Of a stretch of 64,000 nt of DNA, positions 35,722 through 43,103 are shown piece by piece. The notes beneath the pieces were generated by a model that did no database searches, was not told the origin of the DNA, and worked only from the letters and a program-made list of their open reading frames with translations. Position 1 is the first letter of the stretch. Each line of letters begins with the position of its first letter. The translations under genes were made by a program, and so were the position numbers. The DNA is from Barnesiella propionica (GTDB lineage: Bacteria > Bacteroidota > Bacteroidia > Bacteroidales > Barnesiellaceae), in the NCBI RefSeq assembly GCF_025567045.1, contig NZ_JAOQJK010000003.1, positions 62,001-126,000 on the forward strand, read 5' to 3'.

Positions 35722-36096
35722 TCATTGTTTGATTTTCGGAAAACATAATCCCAAACCCTCCGCTTCTTTGCGTATAGAGGTTGAGTTCGGCATCTTTTTC
35801 AATGGAATATTATAAGGTTCGCCGGATAACCATTCCCGTGCCTGCTGCCAGTTCAAAATATGTTCAACCGGAGTCAAAACAGTTTTAGGTTCTGCAGCTT
35901 CACCGATTTCCTTATGTAATTTATACCGCCCCCCGAAAGCCGGATCTTGCTCCAGGGCTTGTTGCAAGGGCTCGTTATCGGTAGAAAAATATCCGGTCTT
36001 ATTATCCGATGAAATAAAATCCACATATCTTTTCTTTCCTTTTACCTGAACAAAAGTCGTGAGGTTTCCCAAATTGGTATAATATATTTTCATCAT
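35722..36096 (-). CDS. Small capsid-cassette protein (tentative head protein)
   Basis: A 124-residue protein. The N-terminal half is beta-like (KIYYTNLGNLTTFVQVKGKK, then YVDFISSDNKTGYFSTDNEP), with a 'value must be within a range' look common in small phage head proteins. The C-terminal ~45 residues (NWQQAREWLSGEPYNIPLKK, then NSTSIRKEAEGLGLCFPKI) resemble an HeH/LEM-like or rho-N-like DNA-binding module. Function is not established. It follows the capsid-like gene after a terminator-like hairpin and runs 7 bases ahead of the fibre-like gene. Confidence 0.5.
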   Translation of the reverse strand: MMKIYYTNLGNLTTFVQVKGKKRYVDFISSDNKTGYFSTDNEPLQQALEQDPAFGGRYKLHKEIGEAAEPKTVLTPVEHILNWQQAREWLSGEPYNIPLKKMPNSTSIRKEAEGLGLCFPKIKQ

Positions 36097-36118
36097 ATCA
36101 CTTCTATTTTAAATGGAT

Positions 36119-36146
36119 AAAAAAGCCTGCCGGTATTCCGGCAAGC
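36119..36146 (-). terminator. Intrinsic terminator directly after the capsid-like gene
   Basis: GCTTGCCGG and CCGGCAGGC (minus strand) form a 9-bp stem with one G-T pair and an AATA loop, followed by six T residues. It lies 16 bases beyond the capsid-like stop and before the next cassette gene. It would make the scaffold- and capsid-like genes more abundant than the downstream genes. Confidence 0.7.
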
Positions 36147-36162
36147 AAATTTTCCTATAATA

Positions 36163-37542
36163 TTATAATTTCGGTACTATTCTCATATGAGCCGCCGGAT
36201 AACGTAACGTAAGGCAACTGGCTTCGGTAAGTACCAGTGCATCGGTATTACGGATGCCGGCTTTTTTCAGATCCAAAGCCTGTGTTCCGAAAGGTACATG
36301 CGACCATTTTTGTATAAATTCGGGATCGAAAATAAATCCGTAGTCACTCATACCGCAATCATCGAACACTTCGGAATACAGAACATACAATTTACCGAAT
36401 TTCGATTTGATTTCTGAAAAATCGATGCCCCACTTTACAGTATCGTCTTTAGCTGTAATGACTTTTGTCACATCCAATTTATTAATTCGCCCGATGAACG
36501 CAGACCCACCGATAAGGACTTTACGTTTATTGCCTCCGTTCCCTGTAAAAGCCTTTTGCATGATATCTATCAGATCGTTTTGTGTCAACTCGGCATTAGG
36601 ATCAAATTCATATTGTTTCCCGGCCTGCCACCAGATCCCCCCCGTAAGCATAACGGTTTCTTTTTTACGGCTATCGTAAATAGAACGCTTTACTCCGAAC
36701 ATAAAAGTCTTTTCCATCCCCAGACGCATATCGTATATTGCAGCCTCCTCTTCATCGGAGAATTCCCATTCAACCTCTTTGCTGGCAATTTTCTGAAAAG
36801 TGGATTGCTCTATCTGCATCTTGAATATCTGACAATGATTTTGCTCTTTTACGGGTAAGGATTCGAACTGCGCCGTTTGCACGTCAAGTTCTGTTGCGGC
36901 ACGCCCCATACGGATAAAAGTCGAACCGGCAGGGATAGAGGGCACACAATTCTCCACAGAACCTATCTTTTTCCCGTTGATAGCATATACGTTCAACTCT
37001 CCGCTTTCTTCCTTGCTACTAATGTACAACACCAGATCGGCCTTTGATAACGTAGTACCGTCAGGTTCATATCCTTTGACATTTTGAACGAGGATTGTCT
37101 CTGTCACCTCAAAAATATCATTATTGGCCGTATTCAACTTTGCTTTCTGATGGTTGGAAGAAACAGCAGAAGAAGAGGGTTCACTATAAGCGGCAGCCAA
37201 TGTTGTTTTAGTCGGTTTCACATCTACCGAATAATAATCGATAATCATAGAGCCGGACTTTCGCGCGCCTTTCCAGCGGGAGAGTTGATCTACCGGAGTC
37301 GACATGGGACGTATTTTGACAATTCGTTTATCAATCTCGCTTTTCAGTAAATCAGGGCTTTCCCTACGTGTAATATCTGTCGTGAGCGGTTCTCCCGTTA
37401 CCAGTTTTCCTCCCGATATCCCGGAAATAGTGGCAGCCGCCAAACAGCTATGGCTGTCCCCTAAACCTATTACGGTTCCTATCACTGCTAGTACAAAGAA
37501 TAAAAAATCCTGTGATTTCAAATAATTCAATAATAATTTCAT
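36163..37542 (-). CDS. Major-capsid-protein-like (HK97-fold type) protein
   Basis: A 459-residue protein. After an unusual hydrophobic N-terminus (residues 11-37, FLFFVLAVIGTVIGLGDSHS) come an arm-like region (GEPLTTDITRRESPDLLKSE, then VKIRPMSTPVDQLSRWKGAR and SGSMIIDYYSVDVKP) and a core with a spine-helix-like segment (EVEWEFSDEEEAAIYDMRLG, EKTFMFGVKRSIYD). A C-terminal region then covers MLTGGIWWQAGKQYEF, RKVLIGGSAFIGRINKLD and LVLTEASCLTLRYPAAHMRI. This organisation is like the major capsid proteins of Bacteroidota tailed phages, where a helix with 'EK..MFG' precedes a 'TGGI...' loop. The call is by pattern only. It is preceded by an acidic/coiled scaffold-like gene, the normal phage order. 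Confidence 0.6.
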   Translation of the reverse strand: MKLLLNYLKSQDFLFFVLAVIGTVIGLGDSHSCLAAATISGISGGKLVTGEPLTTDITRRESPDLLKSEIDKRIVKIRPMSTPVDQLSRWKGARKSGSMIIDYYSVDVKPTKTTLAAAYSEPSSSAVSSNHQKAKLNTANNDIFEVTETILVQNVKGYEPDGTTLSKADLVLYISSKEESGELNVYAINGKKIGSVENCVPSIPAGSTFIRMGRAATELDVQTAQFESLPVKEQNHCQIFKMQIEQSTFQKIASKEVEWEFSDEEEAAIYDMRLGMEKTFMFGVKRSIYDSRKKETVMLTGGIWWQAGKQYEFDPNAELTQNDLIDIMQKAFTGNGGNKRKVLIGGSAFIGRINKLDVTKVITAKDDTVKWGIDFSEIKSKFGKLYVLYSEVFDDCGMSDYGFIFDPEFIQKWSHVPFGTQALDLKKAGIRNTDALVLTEASCLTLRYPAAHMRIVPKL

Positions 37543-37623
37543 AATCGTATTAAAAAAAATGTAGAATAAGAATTTCGATAATTGTTGCTGATGTCATATG
37601 TGAATAAAATTGTTATTTCCGAA

Positions 37624-38385
37624 TTACATATCCCAGATACTCCGACGTCGGCGACGCCCGAAAGCCGGGGTCAGATTATCATCCTCACTATCCGATACGG
37701 CAGGGGCACTATGTAAGTTCGGCAAAGTATCTCCCAGACTATGCTTCTTCTCAAGTTGGATACGTTCGTTACGTCCCCGTATGACAGCCGCTTTTTCGGC
37801 ACAAGATAAATCAGAATCGTAATTTACCCCTTTATAAAGCAAGTCCAGCACATCTACATTCAAATCACCCATAAAGACATGATCGCAAAGATGATATATA
37901 CGTTCGATAAAATCAGTAAATTCATTATCGCTCATACCTTTCGATTCCTTAAATCTGGAAATAGCCCCCTGACTATTCTTAAGATTATCCCTCATCTGTT
38001 TTTCAATATGGGAGAACCGGTTAATACGGGACAAATATTCTTCATTCGCTTCCCTCAACTTGTCCAGCCGGCTCTCATCACCCGCACTTTCAAGCAAATC
38101 TTTACCAAAATACCGGACACAAGACACTAATGCATCTTCACCACTTACGACATCTGCAATAAACGCCCCCATCTTAGGATTGGACATAAACAGAGAACAG
38201 AGTTTCTGCTGGTCATCCGAAAGTTTCTGATACCGCTCACACAAATGAGAATCATACTCTTGCAGCGCATCGAAAAAGTCATCATCAGTCTCAAAAGTCC
38301 GGTCCGGATATTTCCGGACCATTTTTTCGGTCAAAGCCTCGCGGGATGAAATCCGTTTCCGTCGGCTTTCTTTTTCTTTATACAT
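37624..38385 (-). CDS. Scaffold-like helical protein ahead of the capsid-like gene (tentative)
   Basis: A 253-residue protein without signal peptide, predicted almost wholly helical and highly charged. It has a basic N-terminus (KEKESRRKRISSREALTEKM), an acidic segment (FETDDDFFDALQEYDSHLCE), coiled-coil-like stretches (DKLREANEEYLSRINRFSHI) and a basic C-terminus (FGRRRRRSIWDM). Helical, charged proteins with a basic end that binds the capsid shell, encoded just before the capsid gene, are typical phage scaffolds. That role here is inference. It is first in the five-gene minus-strand set; 81 bases separate it from the capsid-like gene. Confidence 0.5.
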   Translation of the reverse strand: MYKEKESRRKRISSREALTEKMVRKYPDRTFETDDDFFDALQEYDSHLCERYQKLSDDQQKLCSLFMSNPKMGAFIADVVSGEDALVSCVRYFGKDLLESAGDESRLDKLREANEEYLSRINRFSHIEKQMRDNLKNSQGAISRFKESKGMSDNEFTDFIERIYHLCDHVFMGDLNVDVLDLLYKGVNYDSDLSCAEKAAVIRGRNERIQLEKKHSLGDTLPNLHSAPAVSDSEDDNLTPAFGRRRRRSIWDM

Positions 38386-38613
38386 ACTTTTTATTTTTTA
38401 CCGGATACGACATTGTAACCGGTTTGCAGGGCAAAGAAAGATCAGTTATAGCCCTTTTTCGTGTGATAAATTAATAATCACTTCTTCTTTAAGTACTTTA
38501 TCTTCTCAGTACAGGCGCACCGCAAACAAAATATAGTTTGGCATTTTACAAAAAGTGTCCATTTCTTGTTTTTTATTTAAGACGGTCACTTTCCGTTTTT
38601 CAGAAAAGTTAAT
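38386..38613. other. Divergent intergenic region between the capsid-like cassette and fumarase
   Basis: No gene seen. It holds a weak hairpin (AGGGC and GCCCT, 38428-38455, followed by T residues on the plus strand), but no match to TAnnTTTG for the leftward cassette. The cassette promoter is therefore unidentified and may use another sigma factor or an activator. Confidence 0.35.
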
Positions 38614-38621
38614 TACTTTTG
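38614..38621 (+). promoter_or_regulatory. -7 promoter element for fumarase
   Basis: TACTTTTG matches TAnnTTTG and lies 43 bases before the fumarase ATG. Confidence 0.5.
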
Positions 38622-38664
38622 TAGTCACTATTTTAAGACTAATATTTACTATAAAAAAAACGAT

Positions 38665-40308
38665 ATGGCTACAAAACCTTTCAAGTATCAGACTCCTTTC
38701 CCGATGGGAAAAGACACGACCGAATACTATCTTCTTTCCAAAGACCACGTATCGGTATCGAATTTTAACGGAAAAGAAATACTGGTCGTTGAACCGGAAG
38801 CTCTTACCCGCTTAACTAACGCAGCAACACGCGACGTATCGTTCCTCCTGCGTCGTGAACACAATGAAATGGTAGCTAAGATTCTTCATGACCCGGAAGC
38901 CAGCGACAATGACAAATACGTAGCCCTTACCATGCTTCGCAATGCCGAAGTTGCCAGCAAAGGCGTGTTACCTTTCTGTCAGGATACCGGTACTTCTATT
39001 GTTATGGGGAAGAAAGGTCAGCAGGTCTGGACCGGTGGCGGAGACGAAGAAGCAATTTCATTGGGAGTATATAAAACATACACCGAAGAGAACTTACGAT
39101 ACTCGCAAAACGCACCTCTCGACATGTATAAAGAAGTCAATACTGGTTGCAACCTTCCTGCACAAATCGACCTTTATGCAGTTGACGGTATGGAATATAA
39201 ATTCCTTTTCATGGCAAAAGGAGGCGGTTCGGCCAACAAAACATATCTCTACCAAGAAACAAAAGCCCTTATTAATCCGGGGTCTCTGGTAAAATTCATG
39301 GTTGAAAAAATGAAAACTTTAGGTACAGCCGCATGTCCTCCCTATCACATCGCTTTTGTTATAGGGGGTACTTCTGCTGAAATGAACCTGAAAACGGTTA
39401 AATTAGCTTCAGCCAAATATTATGACAATCTCCCTACCGAAGGAAACGAATGGGGACAAGCATTCCGGGATATCGAACTGGAAAAAGAAGTGCTTAAAGC
39501 TGCTCAGGATTCCGGCATAGGTGCTCAATTCGGCGGAAAATATTTCGCACACGATATACGTATCATCCGTCTGCCCCGTCACGGAGCATCCTGTCCCGTA
39601 GGATTAGGAGTGTCCTGCTCGGCAGATCGCAACATCAAAGCAAAAATCAACAAAGACGGACTATGGATCGAAAAGCTGGATGATAAACCGGGAGAACTGA
39701 TCCCCGAAGAATTGCGCCAGGCCGGAGAAGGCAACGTAGTTAAAATCGACCTCAACCGTCCGATGAACGAAATATTGGCAGAATTAAGCAAATATCCCGT
39801 ATCGACACGTTTATCGCTTAACGGTACTATCATTGTAGGCCGTGACATCGCCCATGCGAAAATCAAAGAACGTCTGGATGCCGGCGAAGAAATGCCTCAA
39901 TATCTCAAAGACCATCCTATTTATTATGCCGGACCGGCTAAAACTCCTACAGGAATGGCCTCCGGTTCTTTCGGACCGACAACAGCCGGCCGTATGGACT
40001 CTTATGTAGACCAATTCCAGGCTAACGGAGGTTCTATGATTATGATAGCCAAAGGAAACCGCAGCCAGCAAGTAACCGACGCCTGTAAAAATCACGGAGG
40101 TTTTTATTTGGGAAGTATAGGCGGTCCTGCCGCTATTCTGGCACAGAACAATATCAAAAAAGTAGAATGTCTCGAATATCCGGAACTCGGAATGGAAGCT
40201 ATCTGGAAAATAGAAGTAGAAGATTTTCCGGCATTCATTCTGGTGGACGATAAAGGAAATGATTTTTTCAAACAAATCAAGCCCAGATGTGCCTGCGATT
40301 GTAAATAA
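38665..40308 (+). CDS. fumB: Class I fumarate hydratase (iron-sulfur, fused alpha and beta parts)
   Basis: A 547-residue cytoplasmic enzyme interconverting fumarate and malate, used in the reductive branch to succinate in anaerobic Bacteroidales. The 4Fe-4S ligands are visible as [17 protein letters not shown] (Cys), [10 protein letters not shown] and the region [11 protein letters not shown]. The beta part follows (about 370-547; [20 protein letters not shown], then [20 protein letters not shown]). The length is that of the fused single-chain form. The symbol could equally be fumA. It is bordered by its own promoter and a strong terminator. Confidence 0.95.
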   Translation: MATKPFKYQTPFPMGKDTTEYYLLSKDHVSVSNFNGKEILVVEPEALTRLTNAATRDVSFLLRREHNEMVAKILHDPEASDNDKYVALTMLRNAEVASKGVLPFCQDTGTSIVMGKKGQQVWTGGGDEEAISLGVYKTYTEENLRYSQNAPLDMYKEVNTGCNLPAQIDLYAVDGMEYKFLFMAKGGGSANKTYLYQETKALINPGSLVKFMVEKMKTLGTAACPPYHIAFVIGGTSAEMNLKTVKLASAKYYDNLPTEGNEWGQAFRDIELEKEVLKAAQDSGIGAQFGGKYFAHDIRIIRLPRHGASCPVGLGVSCSADRNIKAKINKDGLWIEKLDDKPGELIPEELRQAGEGNVVKIDLNRPMNEILAELSKYPVSTRLSLNGTIIVGRDIAHAKIKERLDAGEEMPQYLKDHPIYYAGPAKTPTGMASGSFGPTTAGRMDSYVDQFQANGGSMIMIAKGNRSQQVTDACKNHGGFYLGSIGGPAAILAQNNIKKVECLEYPELGMEAIWKIEVEDFPAFILVDDKGNDFFKQIKPRCACDCK

Positions 40309-40326
40309 AAAAATGAATAATAATAA

Positions 40327-40356
40327 AAAACCATTCCGGTAAACCGGAATGGTTTT
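40327..40356 (+). terminator. Intrinsic terminator after fumarase
   Basis: AAAACCATTCCGGT and ACCGGAATGGTTTT form a 14-bp stem with a 2-base loop and a following T run. Confidence 0.85.
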
Positions 40357-40486
40357 TTATTATTTGCTCGTTCCTATTAAACATTGTTTCATATATCACC
40401 TCCCTGCCTTACCTACAGATAAACATATTTAACTCATTTGCAGGATAAGCGTTGCTTTACATGCAGCATTTCATATTTTTTTTAGC

Positions 40487-40494
40487 TATTTTTG
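40487..40494 (+). promoter_or_regulatory. -7 promoter element for aroA
   Basis: TATTTTTG matches TAnnTTTG and ends 26 bases before the ATG at 40521. It rules out the upstream start at 40452. Confidence 0.5.
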
Positions 40495-40520
40495 CCGGAG
40501 CATCTATAAATAAACAGATT

Positions 40521-41750
40521 ATGAGCTATAGGATTATTGCACCGGCAACCTGTGACACCACTATTAAACTACCGGCATCCAAAAGTATCAGTAACCGAAT
40601 ACTGGTTCTCAACGGATTATGCAATAGCAACTATCCGATAGAAAACATTTCAGACTGCAACGATACCCGGGTAATGCTCCGGGCCTTTAACGGGAAAGGT
40701 GACCGCACAATAGATATTAATGCAGCAGGAACGGCTATGCGTTTTCTAACGGCATATTATTCATTAACACCGGGCAACTATGTGCTCACCGGTTCGGAAC
40801 GTATGAAAAACCGTCCGATAAGTGTATTAGTCGATGCTCTACGCTATCTGGGCGCACACATCGCCTACACCGAAAAAGAAGGCTATCCTCCCCTCAATAT
40901 TTCCGGACAAAAATTAACAGGCGGAAAATTGTCCCTGAAAGGGAGCATAAGCTCCCAATATATATCAGCGTTACTCATGATAGCCCCTTTTACACAAAAC
41001 GGAATAGAACTCACTTTAACGGGAGAGATCATTTCACGCCCTTATATCAATATGACTTTGCAACTGATGAAATTATTCGGTGCGGTATCTCAATGGAAAG
41101 AGAATCGTATTTCTGTACCGGCCGGTAATTATGAACCCTTACCTTTCACAGTAGAGGCGGACTGGTCGGCAGCTTCATATTGGTATGAGGTCGCAACATT
41201 CATTCCTGCTACACATATTGTTTTACCGGGATTAACCAAAGACAGTTTGCAGGGAGACTCCAGGATTTCGGAATATTTCGAACCGCTGGGGGTCAGGACA
41301 TCTTTCAGTAAAAACGGAGTTATACTGACAAAAACGGTTGCGAAAAAAAACAAAATAGAATATGACCTGACCGATCAGCCAGATCTGGCACAAACACTTG
41401 TCGTAACATGTGCCATGATGAATATCCCGTTTCGGTTTACCGGACTGCAAAGTCTCCGTATTAAAGAAACCGACAGGATATCGGCTCTGCAAAATGAATT
41501 AAAAAAACTAGGATATATTATCGAAGATGAGAATGACTCGGTACTGGAATGGAACGGAGAACGTATAACCCCGGAAACAAACCCTAAAATAAGAACATAC
41601 GAAGATCATCGTATGGCTATGGCTTTCGCCCCGGCAGCCTATTTTTTTCCGGAACTCGGCATAGAAAATCCCGAAGTCGTAGAAAAATCGTATCCGCATT
41701 TCTGGAAAGACCTGTCAAAAGCCGGATTCACCATAAAATCCGAAAAATAA
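40521..41750 (+). CDS. aroA: 3-phosphoshikimate 1-carboxyvinyltransferase (EPSP synthase)
   Basis: A 409-residue enzyme joining phosphoenolpyruvate and shikimate-3-phosphate in chorismate synthesis. Motifs: KLPASKSISNRILVLNGL (Lys and Ser/Asn of the shikimate site), NAAGTAMRFLTAYYS, MKNRPISVLVDALRYLG (in place of the usual R-P motif), SSQYISALLMIAP, RIKETDRISALQNELKKLG, and YEDHRMAMAFAPAAY. The chosen start MSYRIIAPA lies after the promoter. It is followed, 1 base later, by the gene of a small membrane protein and then a metal ABC permease, so all three may share a transcript. Confidence 0.95.
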   Translation: MSYRIIAPATCDTTIKLPASKSISNRILVLNGLCNSNYPIENISDCNDTRVMLRAFNGKGDRTIDINAAGTAMRFLTAYYSLTPGNYVLTGSERMKNRPISVLVDALRYLGAHIAYTEKEGYPPLNISGQKLTGGKLSLKGSISSQYISALLMIAPFTQNGIELTLTGEIISRPYINMTLQLMKLFGAVSQWKENRISVPAGNYEPLPFTVEADWSAASYWYEVATFIPATHIVLPGLTKDSLQGDSRISEYFEPLGVRTSFSKNGVILTKTVAKKNKIEYDLTDQPDLAQTLVVTCAMMNIPFRFTGLQSLRIKETDRISALQNELKKLGYIIEDENDSVLEWNGERITPETNPKIRTYEDHRMAMAFAPAAYFFPELGIENPEVVEKSYPHFWKDLSKAGFTIKSEK

Positions 41751-41751
41751 T

Positions 41752-42153
41752 ATGATATATCTGATTGCGGCTCTTGTATTTCTGGGTCTTATATTATTTC
41801 TAACCGAACGACGGAACAGAGACAGACAGGTAAATACCCGGGAGACAGAAGCACTCCCCCCAAAAACAGATGAATGTTGCGGGCTACACGAAATTTGTGA
41901 GCGCGACAGTTTATTATCGGCTGTCAGCAAACAAATAGAATATTATGACGACGAAGAATTAGACGAATGGAAAAGCATACCGGCAAACGGTTATACCGAA
42001 GACCAGATAACTTTTTTCAGAGAGATACTTTACACACTGAAAAGTGAGGAAGTTGCCGGATGGCTAAGGAGCCTGCAACTACGCGAAATAGAACTTCCAG
42101 AGGAGTTGAGAGACGAAGCGTTGCTCATTGTAGGGGAAAGACGAAACATTTAA
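41752..42153 (+). CDS. Small single-pass membrane protein of unknown function
   Basis: A 133-residue protein with an N-terminal transmembrane helix (MIYLIAALVFLGLILFLTER), a Cys-rich segment (TDECCGLHEICERDSL) and a soluble C-terminal domain with a YYDDEELDEWKSIPANGYTE motif and helical end. This is a conserved Bacteroidales type seen beside aroA, but I know of no function. The name phospholipase sometimes attached to relatives has no support in the sequence. It starts 1 base after the aroA stop and lies 12 bases before the permease. Confidence 0.75.
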   Translation: MIYLIAALVFLGLILFLTERRNRDRQVNTRETEALPPKTDECCGLHEICERDSLLSAVSKQIEYYDDEELDEWKSIPANGYTEDQITFFREILYTLKSEEVAGWLRSLQLREIELPEELRDEALLIVGERRNI

Positions 42154-42165
42154 AGGTAAAAGATC

Positions 42166-43008
42166 ATGGATATATTACAATATACATTTTTCCAAAACGC
42201 ATTACTCGGCATAATCATTATCAGTATTGCCGGTGCTATTATAGGAACCTACATCGTTACCCGGCGTATGGTTTTCATTACCGGAGGTATAACGCATGCG
42301 TCGTTCGGAGGATTAGGAGTAGGATATTACCTTGGAATAAGTCCTACCCTGGCTGCCTTATTTTTTGCGATCCTGTCTGCCGTAGGGGTAGAATGGCTAT
42401 CTAAAAGAAAAACCGTACGGGAAGATTCCGCCATAGCCGTATTCTGGGCAATGGGAATGGCTATAGGTATCATTTTTATATTTCTTACTCCGGGGTACAC
42501 ACCGGGACTGACCGATTTTCTGTTCGGAAATATCCTTACCATTACACGGGGCGATATCGCTTTATTTTCCGGTTTTGCACTATTGCTACTACTGTTCTTT
42601 GCCTTTTTCTATAAGCATATTCTGTACACTGCTTTCGATCCAGATTTTGCATATACCCGCAGAATGCCCGTCAAACTTATCAATTACTGCATGACCCTCT
42701 TTATATCGGTGTGCATAGTTCTTACTATAAGGCTCGTAGGTATTATGCTCCTGTTGTCCCTTCTCACTATGCCTCAAATGATCGCAGAACTCTTTTGCAA
42801 CAAATTCAGACAAATGATATTTTGGTCGGTATTCATCAGTATATTGTGCGGACTGGGAGGGCTTATTCTCTCTTTTTTTCTCGATGTTCCGGCCGGTGCC
42901 ACAATCGTATTCACTTTAGCCGCCATATACGCAGTTGCAAAAACCGTCGTCTCTTATACACATTACCGGATGACACGAAAAGCCCTGAGGATTATAAATG
43001 AAGAATAG
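42166..43008 (+). CDS. Metal ion ABC transporter permease (ZnuB/MntB family)
   Basis: A 280-residue inner-membrane permease of the ABC-3 family with eight to nine helices. Signatures are GIIIISIAGAIIGTYIVTRR, FITGGITHASFGGLGVGYYL (coupling and gate region), and MLLLSLLTMPQMIAELF near the C-terminal half. It would import zinc, manganese or iron together with a binding protein and ATPase. Those partners are not in the window, so it is either an orphan or its partners are elsewhere on the chromosome. It follows aroA and a small membrane protein. Confidence 0.9.
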   Translation: MDILQYTFFQNALLGIIIISIAGAIIGTYIVTRRMVFITGGITHASFGGLGVGYYLGISPTLAALFFAILSAVGVEWLSKRKTVREDSAIAVFWAMGMAIGIIFIFLTPGYTPGLTDFLFGNILTITRGDIALFSGFALLLLLFFAFFYKHILYTAFDPDFAYTRRMPVKLINYCMTLFISVCIVLTIRLVGIMLLLSLLTMPQMIAELFCNKFRQMIFWSVFISILCGLGGLILSFFLDVPAGATIVFTLAAIYAVAKTVVSYTHYRMTRKALRIINEE

Positions 43009-43103
43009 CACGGTTTACGGAAAAAAACTTTATCTTCGTTGCGGCAAGAAAAGGCAATAAAAGTGCGTTTTTTAAGTTTATCTATTAGATTATCCGAACA
43101 ATA

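Noticed and set aside
34111..38385. Complete prophage
   Set aside because: No terminase, portal, tail, lysis, integrase or repressor gene and no flanking repeat were seen; only head-type genes are present.
38428..38458. Terminator between the cassette and fumarase
   Set aside because: The stem is only five base pairs with a long loop, and no plus-strand gene ends here.
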